DNA of 7,639 nucleotides from assembly GCA_028712345.1 (NCBI GenBank), contig JAQTQF010000080.1, positions 1 to 7,639 of the forward strand, in the 5' to 3' direction. Shown here one piece after another: positions 6,446 through 7,639 of this stretch. The position numbers and the translations under genes are program-made. The notes under the pieces were generated by a model. That model saw nothing but the letters and a program-made list of their open reading frames with translations, ran no database searches and had not been told where the DNA came from. This stretch comes from Phycisphaerae bacterium (GTDB lineage Bacteria > Planctomycetota > Phycisphaerae > Sedimentisphaerales > UBA12454). Numbering within the stretch: the first letter of the stretch is position 1; each line of letters opens with the position of its first letter.

Positions 6446-7639
6446 ATGCTGTCGCAAAACAAAATAGGTCAATTATCCCTGGTTTTACTAATGGCGGGGT
6501 TGATTTGCAGTTTTGGGTCTAAAACAGTTGCAGCAGAGGGCGACCCGAATGGTAGTTATTTTGAGATGTCTCTTGAGGAGTTGATGAATGTCGAAATTTC
6601 AGGTTCGGGGTCTCTGACGAAAACAACACGCAGGAAGGTTCCTGCAACAATGACCACCATTACCCAGGAAGATATCCGGCGAACAGGCGCTCGCAATCTG
6701 GATGATCTTCTGCTGATTACAGTACCGAATATCCAAAAACAATTCCATCGGAATGAGTATGAGCATATGGGCATCAGGGGTATCATAGGTGATGTTGACG
6801 ATAAATATCTGCTGCTTGTTAATGGCAGACTTATGAATGAACGGTATTATTATGGTGCATTAGCCGAGCGAGATTTGCCTATGCTGAGCGATATTCACCA
6901 TATAGAAGTTATCCGCGGACCAGGTTCTGCTCTGTATGGTCCCGGTGCCATAGGTATGGTAATTAATATTATCACTGAAAGCGGCCTGACCTTTGAGGGG
7001 TTGGAGACCACTGGTCGTATGGGTATGATTGAAGAATTCTATTCCGGCGAAATGAAATATGGTCGCAGATTTTCCGACGACCATGGCGTATTCCTGTATA
7101 CCGGTTATAGCAAATATCCCGGTGCTGACGGCGGTGATGCCTCCCGTGTTTATTCGCAAAGTAGCGTCGAAAAGTTATACGACACAACTGCCGGCGGCAA
7201 TAGAGCATTCCGAGGTAAGCCGAAGGTAAAAATATATGGCCAGTATGACAGAGGAGGCTTCACGGCGTGGGCAAGATATACACAGGGCGGCCGTTATCGC
7301 TATCCTTTTCTTCAGTATATGGGACACGAGGCTGGTGATGGCTATCAGAAGCTGACTCTCTATACGAGCTACCGTTATGAGATTAGCCCGGCTCTTGCGT
7401 TAACTCCTTCTTTTAGTGTTGACATACAGGACCGTGACGAAAGATACCATAACAGCGATTTTTCAAGCTGGCGGCGAGATGAATACAATACCAAACTGGT
7501 GTTGGACTGGACGCCTAATGACAGGCATCAGGTTACGGTCGGGGGTGAGTGGGCATATACTGTTAACAATTTGCGAGGGATAGGGGAGCCTGATGTGCCG
7601 TCGCGTTTCTGGTCATCACGCAGCTTTGGAAAGGAGCCT
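6446..7639 (+). CDS. TonB-dependent outer-membrane receptor (3' end cut by window edge)
   Basis: The 398 visible codons encode an outer-membrane active transporter that takes up a scarce ligand (such as a metal chelate, vitamin or oligosaccharide) using energy from TonB-ExbBD. A signal peptide (1-30) has a hydrophobic core LSLVLLMAGLI and a cleavage site after VAA. The mature start carries FEMSLEELMNVEI (39-51), a motif I associate with receptors of this class in several phyla. The plug domain follows: VPATMTTITQEDIRRTGARN (65-84), then LLLVNGRLM (122-130), and IEVIRGPGSALYG (153-165) with GMVINIITE (170-178), the classic plug ending. From about residue 185 on, alternating strands rich in Tyr, Trp and Arg mark the first part of the beta-barrel. 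A full receptor has about 600-800 residues, so roughly half is missing. I cannot name the ligand, and I see no clear TonB box. AGGA seven bases before the ATG supports the start. Confidence 0.92.
   Translation, partial: MLSQNKIGQLSLVLLMAGLICSFGSKTVAAEGDPNGSYFEMSLEELMNVEISGSGSLTKTTRRKVPATMTTITQEDIRRTGARNLDDLLLITVPNIQKQFHRNEYEHMGIRGIIGDVDDKYLLLVNGRLMNERYYYGALAERDLPMLSDIHHIEVIRGPGSALYGPGAIGMVINIITESGLTFEGLETTGRMGMIEEFYSGEMKYGRRFSDDHGVFLYTGYSKYPGADGGDASRVYSQSSVEKLYDTTAGGNRAFRGKPKVKIYGQYDRGGFTAWARYTQGGRYRYPFLQYMGHEAGDGYQKLTLYTSYRYEISPALALTPSFSVDIQDRDERYHNSDFSSWRRDEYNTKLVLDWTPNDRHQVTVGGEWAYTVNNLRGIGEPDVPSRFWSSRSFGKEP

Noticed and set aside
6446..6510. Lipoprotein signal in the receptor because of Cys21
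   Set aside because: The residues before the cysteine (AGLI) do not fit a lipobox, which needs a small residue at -1; a signal peptidase I site after VAA at 30 fits better.
6556..7208. Minus-strand open frames of 76 to 99 codons within the receptor gene
   Set aside because: The plus-strand frame encodes a continuous signal peptide, plug domain and barrel start across this region.

Overview
The window looks like chromosomal core DNA of a Gram-negative bacterium with moderate GC content. It carries kdsB, which activates the LPS sugar Kdo, and an outer-membrane TonB-dependent receptor, so the cell has an LPS-type outer membrane. The combination of a divergent CTP synthase, a bL21-less short S21, a helix-hairpin-helix radical SAM protein and this receptor type makes me think of the PVC/Planctomycetota area (Phycisphaerae-like). 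That is only an impression; nothing here fixes the phylum.

Layout. The left 3.3 kb is read on the minus strand, in the order: putative DNA-modification/repair radical SAM protein (2163-3317), rpsU for ribosomal protein S21 (1882-2070), kdsB (985-1719) and the N-terminal two thirds of pyrG (966 to the left edge). The right part is read on the plus strand: a large membrane-bound multi-sensor histidine kinase (3598-6105), then, after a 340-bp gap, a TonB-dependent receptor (from 6446, cut by the right edge). The radical SAM gene and the kinase gene diverge from a 280-bp intergenic region.

Transcription. rpsU has its own promoter-like site just after the radical SAM stop codon and ends at a clear rho-independent terminator (1816-1852). 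Immediately beyond it lies a near-consensus promoter (TTGACA, 17 bp, TATCAT) that would drive a kdsB-pyrG operon. These two genes are only 18 bp apart and form a metabolic pair: CTP synthase makes the CTP that KdsB uses to form CMP-Kdo. The receptor gene also has a plausible promoter of its own.

I did not find a convincing new multi-gene system. The points most worth following up are the unusual nucleotide-binding motifs of the CTP synthase, the radical SAM protein standing without its usual uracil-DNA-glycosylase-like partner, the re-placed kdsB start, and the orphan sensor kinase beside a TonB receptor. There are no RNA genes, CRISPR arrays, insertion sequences or phage genes that I can see.
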